Below, in pieces: positions 35,321-44,309 of a stretch of DNA of 64,000 bases. A program made the translations under genes and the position numbers. The notes below the pieces were generated by a model. It was given only the letters and a program-made list of their open reading frames with translations. It was not told where the DNA came from and searched no databases. Each line of letters begins with the position of its first letter. The first letter of the stretch is position 1. Source of the DNA: Lysinibacillus pakistanensis (GTDB lineage: Bacteria > Bacillota > Bacilli > Bacillales_A > Planococcaceae); NCBI RefSeq assembly GCF_030123245.1, contig NZ_CP126101.1, forward strand, positions 2,478,501 to 2,542,500, read 5' to 3'.

Positions 35321-35587
35321 TTTTCGTAAAAGTGTACGGATCAGGAAATGTTTCTATATTAGATAAGTAGAAAGGATAAATATTAAGTTGTCACAAAATC
35401 GATATAAAAAGGCTTTCTGAAAGTGCGCCAAACGGAAATTTTTTGTATATAAGTCAGTAGGAATAATTTTATAAAAAGTGATATCAAATTAAGATTTTAC
35501 CGGGCAGTAGGTAGTAGGAGGCAATTCCGTCGAGCGGTCGGCGTTTATATACCAAATAAAAACTAATTAACTAAGGGAGAGATTATT

Positions 35588-36199
35588 ATGTTATTCGAAA
35601 AAGCATTTTTAGTAAAAGAAGTTAAAGGCGGTAATTTTGCAATTGTGACTGCAGTAAGCAAGTCAAAAGCAATTATCCAGGGCGTAGAGGCTTTCCGATG
35701 TGAAAAAAGTGACGTAGAGATATTTGATTTTAATAAGTTAGGGAGAATGGGAAAAGATTTCATGCAAGTTTTGAAGTTATATACTCACATGAAGGTATTG
35801 GGTGAGCATAGTGGGGAAATTGGAGATGTATTTCTAAATCAAAATGACATCCTCCATAGAATGATTAACGGTAACGAGCCATCGTGGGTGTTAAAATTAG
35901 AGGTTAAATCTTTAGATGAGAAGCTACAACAGCTTCGTGATATTCCGATTCTTAATAAAAAAATACGTATTGATCGAAATGATATCATCAAGGGTTTCAC
36001 TGTAATTAATGATAGATTACTTAGTCTGGACTATGAAGAAGCTGCATATTATCTAGCTTTAACTCAAAGACTAATTGGTTTATTTTTCAGCAAAGTAACA
36101 CCGGAAATAGATGGGTTCTTGGAGAAGATGTCAGGACTTATCTCAAAACTTAGCGCATCCCAAATCGAATTATTAGAGCAAATGGAAATACTTGCATGA
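35588..36199 (+). CDS. Hypothetical protein of the satellite
   Basis: 203 residues, mostly helical, no membrane segments, no family recognised. It begins MLFEKAFLVKEVKGGNFAIV, behind AAGGGAGAG. Its stop overlaps the start of the next small gene (ATGA). It opens the replication-type operon with the Rep-like protein. Confidence 0.55.
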   Translation: MLFEKAFLVKEVKGGNFAIVTAVSKSKAIIQGVEAFRCEKSDVEIFDFNKLGRMGKDFMQVLKLYTHMKVLGEHSGEIGDVFLNQNDILHRMINGNEPSWVLKLEVKSLDEKLQQLRDIPILNKKIRIDRNDIIKGFTVINDRLLSLDYEEAAYYLALTQRLIGLFFSKVTPEIDGFLEKMSGLISKLSASQIELLEQMEILA

Positions 36200-36363
36200 A
36201 AACGAAAGCTATCCGATCACTACGGCTTGCCAACGAGCTTGCCGCTAGTGGTCATCGCATATTACGTACAGAACCTTGCCGTAATTTACCTGGCTATCAA
36301 GTGTTTATCTTTGAAGATTCGCCCGCATTACAAGCGATATTGACACACTCAAGCAGACGATAA
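36196..36363 (+). CDS. Small DUF5659-like protein
   Basis: 55 residues: an N-terminal helix SLRLANELAASGHRILRTEP, then a strand NLPGYQVFIFEDSPALQAIL. This helix-strand-strand layout resembles the small DUF5659 proteins found in mobile elements; function unknown. Coupled to the preceding gene by an ATGA overlap and missed by length cut-offs. Confidence 0.5.
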   Translation: MKTKAIRSLRLANELAASGHRILRTEPCRNLPGYQVFIFEDSPALQAILTHSSRR

Positions 36364-36409
36364 TGATGATCCGCAGCCAATCTATTAAACTGCTAAAGGA
36401 GAAGATAAT

Positions 36410-36895
36410 GTGACGGAAACTATAAAAGATGTACAAAAGGCTTTGCCTTACGACTATGATGGCGGTTGGGTAGCTGTTCAAAATGCTGTTTTAACCGTTT
36501 ACACGTTACACCCGGATTTTAAAGCAACGACTTTGTTAGTTTACGCGTATTTGTTAAAGAACTATAACATCGGGCGGCGATACAGTTGGCCTTCGTTTGA
36601 CGCGATGGAAATAGATTTAAATATAAGTCGTGGTACTATATCCGCAGCCACTCAAACGTTATGTGATTTAGGTATGATTAATATTTTTAAGCGTGGTTCG
36701 CGTGGTAGCCATGCTTATACATTCAATGTGTTGATTGATGACGAGGTAGAGTTTATCACACGATTCCCGGATGCGATTCCGAATTACGAGAAGAAGTTGG
36801 CTAAGGTCGAGCGTATCGATGCGAAAAAAGCTGCATTTGATAAGTTGATTCCGGTACGTGGTCAAGATATTGAATTGTCACAGTCTGATTTTTAG
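36410..36895 (+). CDS. Winged-helix replication-initiation-like protein
   Basis: 161 residues starting at GTG 36410 after AAAGGAGAAG. A winged helix-turn-helix is visible at about 40-110: TLLVYAYLLKNYNIGRRYSW, then ISRGTISAATQTLCDLGMIN and the wing IFKRGSRGSHAYTF, as in HTH_36 and DnaD/RepA-type N-terminal domains of small plasmids and satellites. Directly downstream lie three iteron-like repeats, which supports a role in replication initiation. It may instead be a transcription factor. Confidence 0.6.
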   Translation: MTETIKDVQKALPYDYDGGWVAVQNAVLTVYTLHPDFKATTLLVYAYLLKNYNIGRRYSWPSFDAMEIDLNISRGTISAATQTLCDLGMINIFKRGSRGSHAYTFNVLIDDEVEFITRFPDAIPNYEKKLAKVERIDAKKAAFDKLIPVRGQDIELSQSDF

Positions 36896-36923
36896 ACCTC
36901 GACTATCTCGTTTATTAGTATAT

Positions 36924-36998
36924 ATAAAGACTTAACGATAAAGACCTAATGTATAAAGATTTAAAGATATTCCGCTATTTGCAAAAAGACGCAAATAG
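36924..36998 (+). other. Iteron-like repeats, candidate replication origin
   Basis: Three adjacent direct repeats: ATAAAGACTTAACG (36924-36937), ATAAAGACCTAATGT (36938-36952), ATAAAGATTTAAAG (36953-36966). Immediately after is the inverted repeat CTATTTGC/GCAAATAG (36975-36998), in an AT-rich gap of 217 bp between the Rep-like gene and the next one. Confidence 0.5.
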
Positions 36999-37112
36999 AC
37001 GGGCTAGTAATATCGCTAAATATATTATTGATTGTAGATATAAGAGAGATAGAGCAAAAGAAGCCTCGCAGTCTAAATTTTAGACTATGAGAATAACCGA
37101 GGAGGACAGCCA

Positions 37113-38075
37113 ATGACGAAATCAGTCGCAGCTAAAATGAGAGCCAGTAAAACAACGTTCGCACTAATCGAATATGCAAAAGCTGACGGAATCACTATAA
37201 CGTATGAAAATGTTTATCCAGGCTCTATTTACACACATAAAATTATCCAGGCGTACCACTACGTCAAGACTAGCGAAGATATGCCTAAATCTAAAAATCC
37301 GTCAATACTTGAGCGGTTTGCAAATGTAGATGACGTACCACTAAAAACTGCGAAGGTTACAACGTTGGAAGGGATGGCTAGAGAGTTCGGCAAATTATCG
37401 GAGCACCTAGATCGTAAGAGTATTCAAGCAAATCCGCCTGTTAACGATAAGGCTTACGTTGAGCGATCCGAATTTACAATTACGGATTTATACAACGATT
37501 TAATGTCGAAGATTGAATGGTCGCTATTTCGGTATATGGCGTTGATTTACACGTTTGGATTCGATGCGTTGCCGTATTATTCTACCGTACTAGATTACTC
37601 GTATTACGTCCACGAGCGTAAGAAGTTTCGTAGATGTAAGTACATGTTTTGCCTGAACATGTTTGCTATTGAAGGCGATAACTTACGCGATACGAAATCA
37701 AAGCGAGTAGATAGCCGATTCTGCTGTGATGCATGTCGCAAAGCCTCACATGATGCGAAAAAACGATTTAAACGCACAGGCTCGTATTTGCCGGTTGAAT
37801 ATTATGTGCCTATTTATGGTGAGTCGGTGGATGATCGATATAGACTTCATGAGGAAACGCAGCCATCCTATAAGGTTGAAACGGAGATAATGAAGAAGAA
37901 GCCTATGTTCAAAGCAAAACTGAAAAATGAAAGTTACGAGCATGGAGAAATGGTCAAATATAAAACGTTGGCCGAAGCTAAACAAGCCCAAATAATTGCA
38001 GAAAAAGTTGATAATATAGCCGTTTATCGTCAGATTATCCGTCGTACGAACCCCTATATTAGTGAAGGGCAATAG
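37113..38075 (+). CDS. Zinc-ribbon-containing hypothetical protein
   Basis: 320 residues from ATG 37113 after GAGGAGGA. A central module CKYMFCLNMF ... RFCCDACRKASHDAKKRF (about 195-235) has the C-x4-C ... C-x2-C spacing of a zinc finger followed by a basic helix, as in nucleic-acid-binding phage and plasmid proteins. The N-terminal 100 residues may be another DNA-binding region. Its place after the origin suggests replication or regulation. No named family recognised. Confidence 0.55.
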   Translation: MTKSVAAKMRASKTTFALIEYAKADGITITYENVYPGSIYTHKIIQAYHYVKTSEDMPKSKNPSILERFANVDDVPLKTAKVTTLEGMAREFGKLSEHLDRKSIQANPPVNDKAYVERSEFTITDLYNDLMSKIEWSLFRYMALIYTFGFDALPYYSTVLDYSYYVHERKKFRRCKYMFCLNMFAIEGDNLRDTKSKRVDSRFCCDACRKASHDAKKRFKRTGSYLPVEYYVPIYGESVDDRYRLHEETQPSYKVETEIMKKKPMFKAKLKNESYEHGEMVKYKTLAEAKQAQIIAEKVDNIAVYRQIIRRTNPYISEGQ

Positions 38076-38137
38076 CCCATTTTATTTTAAGCACCTAGTG
38101 TCAAAATTAAACAACTAAATACAAAGGAGGACAAGTG

Positions 38138-38380
38138 ATGAAACCGCACATGATTAAGGCATTGCGATCGTATTACGGTTTGACGCAAGGAGAGTTCGCT
38201 TCACAGGTCGGCTTCGCTCGAACAACAATTAGTGAAGTGGAGAACATGCGGAAATATCCGTCTGCAGCGTTGTTAGCCGCTATCACTCGACAGTTTGAAA
38301 TTACAGATGAGTTTGTAGCTTTTTTGCGTGATTTCGAAAAAATAAATGGAATTATCCATAATTACACATTAACAAATTAA
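38138..38380 (+). CDS. Small XRE-family DNA-binding protein
   Basis: 80 residues, nearly all helix-turn-helix: IKALRSYYGLTQGEFASQVG, then FARTTISEVENMRKYPSAAL. ATG 38138 follows AAAGGAGGA with seven bases spacing. Probably a transcriptional regulator of the late satellite genes downstream. Confidence 0.75.
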   Translation: MKPHMIKALRSYYGLTQGEFASQVGFARTTISEVENMRKYPSAALLAAITRQFEITDEFVAFLRDFEKINGIIHNYTLTN

Positions 38381-38427
38381 AAGTCAAAAGTAAAGCATTT
38401 TAACTCATAAAATATACAGCGAAGGGG

Positions 38428-38700
38428 ATGACTGCTATCACAGCAGAACTTTGGAGACAAACAGATTCATCGTTCGCACTCTATGTAGACACGGTGCATG
38501 AACGTGAAATCCGCAACATTAAACGATCACGCGATTGGGATATTACAGCGACATATCAAAAGAACGGAAAACTCATTGGTTTACAGTGGCGTGTGCCTGA
38601 ATCGAACTATCGAGCAGCGAAACGTATTGAAAAGCGTATCAACGAGGGTGTACATGATTCTGCGATAGAGCCTTCATTTTGGCGTGAAGAAAGTGGCTAG
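38428..38700 (+). CDS. Hypothetical small basic protein
   Basis: 90 residues, basic, with REIRNIKRSRDWDITATYQK and a C-terminal WREESG. GAAGGGG is immediately before the ATG. No family recognised. Confidence 0.45.
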   Translation: MTAITAELWRQTDSSFALYVDTVHEREIRNIKRSRDWDITATYQKNGKLIGLQWRVPESNYRAAKRIEKRINEGVHDSAIEPSFWREESG

Positions 38701-38801
38701 GATAAATACTATTAACTTTTAAATTTAACGTCTAATTTAAAGGCGTTATAACGAGTTTATGTCAATATACGTATCAAATTTTAAGGGGTGTTGGTTAAGG
38801 A

Positions 38802-38975
38802 ATGCAGATATATTACAGCAATGATAGCGGTGAGCATTGCGTTTACATCGACGAAGGTGAGCGACAACGCCGCATATTTTTACCACCGGAAGTAGCTACG
38901 CTTGATGCTCGATATTTTGTGCAATCAGAGGCAGCTAATTACGTAATTCAACAGCTTTTAAAAGGCGACGATTAG
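38802..38975 (+). CDS. Hypothetical small protein
   Basis: 57 residues: MQIYYSNDSGEHCVYIDEGE, then RRIFLPPEVATLDARYFVQS and a helix to the end. The next gene starts at the base after its TAG, so they are coupled. It is too short for many gene callers. No family recognised. Confidence 0.5.
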   Translation: MQIYYSNDSGEHCVYIDEGERQRRIFLPPEVATLDARYFVQSEAANYVIQQLLKGDD

Positions 38976-39401
38976 ATGCGCTTTGCCTTGCTATCAATCG
39001 TTGCCTTGCGAGAGGTTCCGTTCCTGTCACTATTAATTTACGAAACTGACGAACGGGGCATATCTACTCTAATTGGCGAAATTTCAAAGCCTTATGACGA
39101 TTTGATCGACTTGCTAGACGATTTATATGCGTATGAAATAAACGAGCTGCAGACGGATAGTCAAGAGTTGTATCACGACTTAATGAGCGCTCAGTATCCA
39201 GTGATTTATCGGCGTGAAGTCGAAGGGACGCGTGAGCAGATTACCCGTTACGAGGAAATGTTAGTCGAATTATTCGAGTTGGACAAGCAAGACGAACAGC
39301 CAACGCCTGTTATTCCGATGTGGCGATTGTGGTGTATCGACAAGTTAGAAAATATTATTCAAATACTGAAAACAAAGGGGATAAAACTAGATGACAATTA
39401 A
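38976..39401 (+). CDS. Hypothetical acidic protein
   Basis: 141 residues, strongly acidic in the middle (YDDLIDLLDDLYAYEINELQ). Starts immediately after the previous stop and ends 11 bases inside the next gene. No family recognised; context is the late operon of the satellite. Confidence 0.5.
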   Translation: MRFALLSIVALREVPFLSLLIYETDERGISTLIGEISKPYDDLIDLLDDLYAYEINELQTDSQELYHDLMSAQYPVIYRREVEGTREQITRYEEMLVELFELDKQDEQPTPVIPMWRLWCIDKLENIIQILKTKGIKLDDN

Positions 39402-40068
39402 GACACACGAATTTAAATTATTGCAAGATTACAGAGAAGAAGGCGCTGTACGAGCAGAGAAACACCAGCAGTATCAAACAGACTTAGCAAATGCTCGCGC
39501 ACGTCTAAGTGAGTTGCAGACGCAGTATGAGGTTACGTTTACAGAAAGCGTTAAACAAGGTACAGATGCAACTGAGCAACTCACTAAAATTGACGATGAC
39601 ATCGCACTACAAAAAGAGGTTGTCATACGTCGGGAGCGCGATGCCCGTTTAGCACATGCAGCTATGCCCGAAGGTAAGATTTCGTCTGTAGACGTAGTCA
39701 ATGAATACGTAGATGTGTTTGTACCAAAAGTTAGAGCGGAGTATGAACCGATTGTCGATGCAAAATTAAAAATGGCGAGGGATTTGCTAATTAGCTGTAT
39801 TATTGATCACCGCGATGGTGAAGATGCTTACGGATATTTACGTGAAGAAATAGCTGAAATAACTAGAGCAAATCGTAGTCAAGGTAAAACGAGTGAGAGT
39901 CCGACAATAGCGCATCCAACAAGTACCGCGAAAGTTATGGGGAGACAAGGGGCTATAGGTGGAGTGCGTGAAGTAATCAATCAGATTAGTTTGTTTACAA
40001 ACGGCCATAAGCCCAACGATTTTGAATATATCGCAGAAGTACCAAAAAAGACTAAGGGAGCGAAATAA
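39391..40068 (+). CDS. Coiled-coil hypothetical protein
   Basis: 225 residues. Residues 1-90 are a probable coiled coil (YREEGAVRAEKHQQYQTDLA, then RARLSELQTQYEV). The C-terminal third is Thr/Ser/Gly-rich with a final helix. It lies upstream of the tape-measure gene; a scaffold- or tail-assembly-like role is possible but not shown. It overlaps the preceding gene by 11 bases. Confidence 0.5.
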   Translation: MTIKTHEFKLLQDYREEGAVRAEKHQQYQTDLANARARLSELQTQYEVTFTESVKQGTDATEQLTKIDDDIALQKEVVIRRERDARLAHAAMPEGKISSVDVVNEYVDVFVPKVRAEYEPIVDAKLKMARDLLISCIIDHRDGEDAYGYLREEIAEITRANRSQGKTSESPTIAHPTSTAKVMGRQGAIGGVREVINQISLFTNGHKPNDFEYIAEVPKKTKGAK

Positions 40069-40070
40069 TT

Positions 40071-40319
40071 ATGAGCAAATATAACGAACAAGTAGAAGCA
40101 TTACAGGCGCAGCAAGCGAAGGGTAAAGGTACTAATTTCCGCGCTTTAGAATATGGCTTAAAGCAGAAATTGCAAGACGGTACAATTCAGCAACAGGACG
40201 TAGCGATCGCATTACAAGTCGCAAGTGCAATTGGTTCGTTGAGTTCGCGTGTTTTATACGCAAACGTTAAACGAGCCGCACAACAGTCAGTGGAACAAAC
40301 GGAAAAGGTAGGTAGATAA
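40071..40319 (+). CDS. Small protein, paralogue of the next gene
   Basis: 82 residues. The C-terminal part DVAIALQVASAIGSLSSRVL and YANVKR align with DISAAMQMARVSGLDSDRVL and YAQIKR in the following protein, so the two arose by duplication. Three bases separate it from the previous stop. No family recognised. Confidence 0.6.
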   Translation: MSKYNEQVEALQAQQAKGKGTNFRALEYGLKQKLQDGTIQQQDVAIALQVASAIGSLSSRVLYANVKRAAQQSVEQTEKVGR

Positions 40320-40321
40320 TT

Positions 40322-40510
40322 ATGACAAATTACAATATCGTGCGTACAGAACTAACAAAACTTTTAGAGGCTGAAACAGTTACTCGTGAAGACATTTCTG
40401 CAGCAATGCAAATGGCTCGCGTATCAGGTTTAGATAGTGATCGAGTTCTATATGCACAAATTAAACGACAAGTTGAAGCAAATGAAGAAAAAGAATCAAC
40501 GACAAACTGA
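40322..40510 (+). CDS. Small protein, paralogue of the previous gene
   Basis: 62 residues, shorter at the N-terminus than its neighbour but sharing the helical core and the RVLYAQIKR end. Only three bases separate the two. Tandem duplicated small proteins just ahead of tail genes may be structural or anti-host, but no evidence decides. Confidence 0.55.
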   Translation: MTNYNIVRTELTKLLEAETVTREDISAAMQMARVSGLDSDRVLYAQIKRQVEANEEKESTTN

Positions 40511-40597
40511 ATACCGCAATATTAACGCAAAAGGCATGACGTTTTAATCGACGTTGTGTCTTTTTCTATTCATAAAACCACTAGGGGGATATAAGGG

Positions 40598-40918
40598 ATG
40601 GAATTAACTGCCGAACAACAACTAGCAATCATAAAAGATGCGGGCTTACTCGCAATTAACTCGTTGCCACCTAACTTTTTCAGAGCAAACGGTGGTCACA
40701 AAGATAGGATGAGAGAACTTGAATCATTAAAATTCCAACTTAATGGAGTTGTTGATCCTGAACTAACTAAGCTATCGAGCGATGTTAAAGAATCAATTGA
40801 ATTAGTAGTTAAATTTTTAAGGACAAATAAAGAGAAATTTAGAAAACAGGCTCTTAGACAAAGTGACGATGTTTTTGCGGAGATCATAAAAGTCTCCGAG
40901 CGTACTGGGGGCTTCTGA
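40598..40918 (+). CDS. Hypothetical helical protein before the tape measure
   Basis: 106 residues, helical, with LSSDVKESIELVVKFLRTNK. GGGGGAT precedes the ATG. Its TGA ends at 40918 and the tape-measure ATG follows one base later. In tailed phages this position holds the tail-assembly chaperone; sequence similarity to those was not recognised. Confidence 0.5.
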   Translation: MELTAEQQLAIIKDAGLLAINSLPPNFFRANGGHKDRMRELESLKFQLNGVVDPELTKLSSDVKESIELVVKFLRTNKEKFRKQALRQSDDVFAEIIKVSERTGGF

Positions 40919-40919
40919 T

Positions 40920-43139
40920 ATGGCCGTAAATTTGACAGCCGTGTTTCGTGTACGTGATCAAGGCACATCGCGTCTTAGACGAATCACTCAGATGATGGAG
41001 CAAATGAACCGTGCAAGCAGAACAACTGGCGATAGTATGTCGAGAGCGCAATCGGCAACCAACCGTTTTGGTGGTGCAGTTTCTTCGGCATCAAATCGTA
41101 TGGGTGGATTTGCAACTCGAGTTACTTCATTGCGCGTAGGTGCAAACGGACTTAGTGCGTCGTTACGTGGGATGCAATCCGCATTAATAGGGCTAGCTGG
41201 CGCATACGTAGGAGCGAACGGTGCTGCTAAATTGCTAAATTTGACAATTGGGGCTGCAGCAAACTACGAGCAAAATGCGATGGCCATTAGCGGTATGTTT
41301 GGCGATGATAAGCAAGCAAAAAAGTACCTTCAAATGGTTGAGAAGGCTGCAATTGATAGTCCGGTATTGAACAGTACGGATATGATGACAAACTCAAAAG
41401 CATTCATAGGAATCAGTAAGAACCTTGATGAATTAAAACAAGTTTGGGGACTAGTTGAACGTATACAGGCGCTTTCAGGCGTAGACACTCAACAGGCGGC
41501 TTTCTCAACAAAAGAGCTTATGCAAGGTGACTACGTTTCAATGTACGAGGCAGTCGGACTAGATAAAAAGGAATTGCAAAAAATCACTAAAATGGACGGC
41601 ATGTCTGCTAAGATGGCCGGTTTGGATAAATTATTAACCAAAATGGGCGTTACAGATGAAATGGTTAATAAGATGGGAAATACGACAAAAGGATTGTGGT
41701 CTCAACTCGAAGAGAAGTCACAAACGTTCTTCAGAAACATGGGAATGGAAAGTAATACAAAGCTAGGAGAATTTTTAAGGCGACTAAATAAAATGTTTGA
41801 CGGTCTTGATACGACATCTATCAGTAATAAATTGGGAGGGATGCTTGCTAAAGCCACAGACAAAGCGATTGCTTTATACGATATTTTCGTGAAATGGCGA
41901 ACACAAATAGCTTACGTAGCAGGAGCGATTGGTACGTTTGTAGCTGCGTTAGCTGTAGTAGGAACAATTTCTGCGTTGGCAAATCCAGTCTCGTTAATTG
42001 CTGCAGGAATAGCCGCAGCAGCAATCGGATTCAAAGCGCTTTATGACAATAGCGAAACCTTCCGTGGAGCTATCGACGGTATCGTCAGCAAAGTAAAAGA
42101 GCTATGGTCCGCATTTAAGGGCGGAGGTACAAGTGGGTTGATAAATGCGCTATTCCCACCGGATATTGCCAAACAAGTTAATTCTGTAGTAGACGGAATC
42201 AAGTCGAAAATGGCGGAACTGACAGAGGCCTTTAAGACAGGTGGCGTTGGCGGAGTTTTTGATAAAATTTTCGGAGAAGGTTCGTTCGAAACAATTAAAA
42301 CGAAGTTCGAAGAATTTAGAACGTATGCTACCGAAAAATTTAGTCAACTCAAAGGCGTTTTTGGGCGACTGAAAGAAACGTTCTCCCAAGCGTTTTCCAC
42401 TATCGCCGACATCATTTCGAATGTATGGACGATTATCGAGCCATACCTAAGTGGATTCTGGAATATCCTACAGGTCATCGGAGATATTGCGATGATTGTT
42501 TTCAACAACGTAATCGCTCCGGCAATCTCGTTCCTAGTACAGTTATTCTCGACGTTATGGGCAATCGCAAAACCAATTCTTACGGCTTTAGGAATTGCTT
42601 GGGAGGCTTTATCTACGATAATTAAATGGGCTTGGGATAACGTTTTATCTCCGTTAGTAGACTTCATCCTAACTGGCGTTAAGAATGCGTTCGATGCTTT
42701 CTCAGACGCTCTATCAGTCGTACAAGGGTGGTTCGAATCATTAAGCGGATGGGTTTCGACTGCATACGGACATGTAAAAGACTTTATCGGATTTATCTCT
42801 AGCGCTAAGCTGCCGAGCTGGATTAGTAACGGAATCAGCGCGGGCGTAAACTTCGTCGGAAATATAATCGGTGCTGGCGACGATAAAAAAGGCGGTAAGA
42901 AATCTCATTATAGTGGACTAGATTCCGTACCCTATGACGGATATTCAGCGCGTCTCCACAAAGGTGAACGCGTTTTAACTGCGCGAGAGAATCGAGAATA
43001 TTCGGAAGGAAACGGTTCGGGCAGCATTTCAATAGCAAAACTTGCGGATCAGATAACAGTGCGTGAAGATGCCGATATAAATCGTATTGCTGACGCACTT
43101 GTAGCGAAAATACTAGAGAAACGAGGGGTGAGCGGATGA
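40920..43139 (+). CDS. Phage tail tape-measure protein
   Basis: 739 residues. The N-terminus (MAVNLTAVFRVRDQGTSRLR, then a coiled coil rich in Ser/Gly/Arg) and the tape-measure domain at about 105-300 (NYEQNAMAISGMFGDDKQAK, TKELMQGDYVSMYEAVGLDK) are typical. Hydrophobic helices lie at about 335-375 and 525-560, and the C-terminus carries the SGLDSVPYDGYSARLHKGER motif common at the end of tape-measure proteins. The protein sets tail length in siphoviruses and myoviruses. It is the only intact tail gene on the element and ends by overlap with a stump of the next tail gene. Confidence 0.88.
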   Translation: MAVNLTAVFRVRDQGTSRLRRITQMMEQMNRASRTTGDSMSRAQSATNRFGGAVSSASNRMGGFATRVTSLRVGANGLSASLRGMQSALIGLAGAYVGANGAAKLLNLTIGAAANYEQNAMAISGMFGDDKQAKKYLQMVEKAAIDSPVLNSTDMMTNSKAFIGISKNLDELKQVWGLVERIQALSGVDTQQAAFSTKELMQGDYVSMYEAVGLDKKELQKITKMDGMSAKMAGLDKLLTKMGVTDEMVNKMGNTTKGLWSQLEEKSQTFFRNMGMESNTKLGEFLRRLNKMFDGLDTTSISNKLGGMLAKATDKAIALYDIFVKWRTQIAYVAGAIGTFVAALAVVGTISALANPVSLIAAGIAAAAIGFKALYDNSETFRGAIDGIVSKVKELWSAFKGGGTSGLINALFPPDIAKQVNSVVDGIKSKMAELTEAFKTGGVGGVFDKIFGEGSFETIKTKFEEFRTYATEKFSQLKGVFGRLKETFSQAFSTIADIISNVWTIIEPYLSGFWNILQVIGDIAMIVFNNVIAPAISFLVQLFSTLWAIAKPILTALGIAWEALSTIIKWAWDNVLSPLVDFILTGVKNAFDAFSDALSVVQGWFESLSGWVSTAYGHVKDFIGFISSAKLPSWISNGISAGVNFVGNIIGAGDDKKGGKKSHYSGLDSVPYDGYSARLHKGERVLTARENREYSEGNGSGSISIAKLADQITVREDADINRIADALVAKILEKRGVSG

Positions 43140-43222
43140 GCATAGAGTTTTGGCTTTCATATAATAATAATGCAGAAAGTATGCGATTACCTGTCAATCC
43201 TAACGGCATTAGTGTTTCGTAA
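43136..43222 (+). pseudogene. Stump of a baseplate/LysM-type tail gene (XkdP-like)
   Basis: 28 codons: MSIEFWLSYNNNAESMRLPV, then NPNGISVS and a stop. This matches the first residues of the phage protein that follows the tape measure in PBSX-like tails (xkdP type, LysM-containing), which is normally over 200 residues. The ATG overlaps the tape-measure TGA as in the intact arrangement. The rest is absent, so the satellite captured the tape-measure gene with a piece of its neighbour. Confidence 0.6.
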
Positions 43223-43300
43223 ATAATTTAAACAAACGGGCAGGCATCGGCTATTAAAGCGTTGCTTGTCTTTTCTATTACAGCGAAAGAAGGCGAGTAA

Positions 43301-43840
43301 ATGGGACGTTTTCTAACGATTGAGGAATTAAGAGAGCGGATTAAACAGCTAGACGAGGAAAAGGAAGCGAGAGACATTGAACAAGGTTATTGTATCTTAC
43401 AGCAACCTTCATATAAGCCAGTCGTAAGTGATGTTTGGGCAGAAGAAGCGTATTACAAGTATTTGCCCGAAATTAATATATTTCTTGAAGAATACGCATC
43501 ACTATTACTTGAAGTAAAAGAAGTTTTCACAGGCGATTCACCGAAGCTACTGGAATGGCAAGCGTTATTAGATATTGCGTCAGAATGTAAAGACAGCTCA
43601 CTACGATTTAAATGCTTATTTATATCGAAAGTTTTTCTAAAGGCAGCGATTGAAGGCAAGTCACAATTAGATTATGCGAAGTTGGCAGAGATGATTGCTA
43701 ATAGTATCAACGATTATCCTTACCACGTTTATTATAAAGAACGCTATGACGATGGTTATGGTGAAGATAAACAAGGGACATTTTATGAATATTACGCAAT
43801 GAAAAGGGAGGAATTAGCGGAATGGCTACGCGAACACTAA
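43301..43840 (+). CDS. Hypothetical acidic protein upstream of terS
   Basis: 179 residues, acidic and helical, beginning with a coiled coil LRERIKQLDEEKEARDIEQ. The C-terminus overlaps the terS-like gene by 19 bases. No family recognised; its coupling to the terminase gene hints at a packaging-related role. Confidence 0.5.
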   Translation: MGRFLTIEELRERIKQLDEEKEARDIEQGYCILQQPSYKPVVSDVWAEEAYYKYLPEINIFLEEYASLLLEVKEVFTGDSPKLLEWQALLDIASECKDSSLRFKCLFISKVFLKAAIEGKSQLDYAKLAEMIANSINDYPYHVYYKERYDDGYGEDKQGTFYEYYAMKREELAEWLREH

Positions 43841-44232
43841 ACGAAATCTTAAAGAAATTAACAGCGGAACAGGTGAGAGCTGCAAACTTACTATTTGAGA
43901 ATGATATTTTACCACCGAAGCAACGCCGTACTTTTGAGCAGATTGCTGACGAACTAGGAATCGAAGTACGTACGCTATATAACTGGCGGAAACTAGACGC
44001 TATGTTAGATTACAAAGTCGCTATGACCGATACTTATACTAAGGAACATCGAGCGCGTATCATGAATGCAGTCATCCGTGAATCCGAGTTAGGTAACGCT
44101 TCAATGACGAAGTTATTCATGCAGAATCAGGGGATGCTAATCGACCGAGTGGAATATGAGGATAAATCGGAAAAAGTTGACGAATCCGCAGTGGCGGCTA
44201 AGTTAGCAAGTTTCAGAGCAAAGCATAAATAG
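43822..44232 (+). CDS. terS: Small terminase subunit-like protein (phBC6A51 type)
   Basis: 136 residues. The N-terminal helix-turn-helix QRRTFEQIADELGIEVRTLY followed by NWRKLDAM, a central SELGNASMTKLFMQNQGMLI and a C-terminal basic tail are typical of phBC6A51-type terminase small subunits. TerS recognises the packaging site; satellites carry their own to redirect the helper's large terminase, which is absent here. The gene is followed by a strong terminator and an 0.8-kb gap, where a cos or pac site could lie. Confidence 0.75.
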   Translation: MATRTLNEILKKLTAEQVRAANLLFENDILPPKQRRTFEQIADELGIEVRTLYNWRKLDAMLDYKVAMTDTYTKEHRARIMNAVIRESELGNASMTKLFMQNQGMLIDRVEYEDKSEKVDESAVAAKLASFRAKHK

Positions 44233-44270
44233 CGATATATCAACGCTTTAGAGCGGAAAAGTATTATATT

Positions 44271-44309
44271 GGCGGTGGTTGGCTTCGGCTGACTGCCGTC
44301 TTTTTTTTT
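44271..44309 (+). terminator. Terminator after terS
   Basis: A GC-rich stem (GGCGGT...GCCGTC outer, GTTGGC/GCTGAC inner) with a TTCG tetraloop and nine T. Confidence 0.9.
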
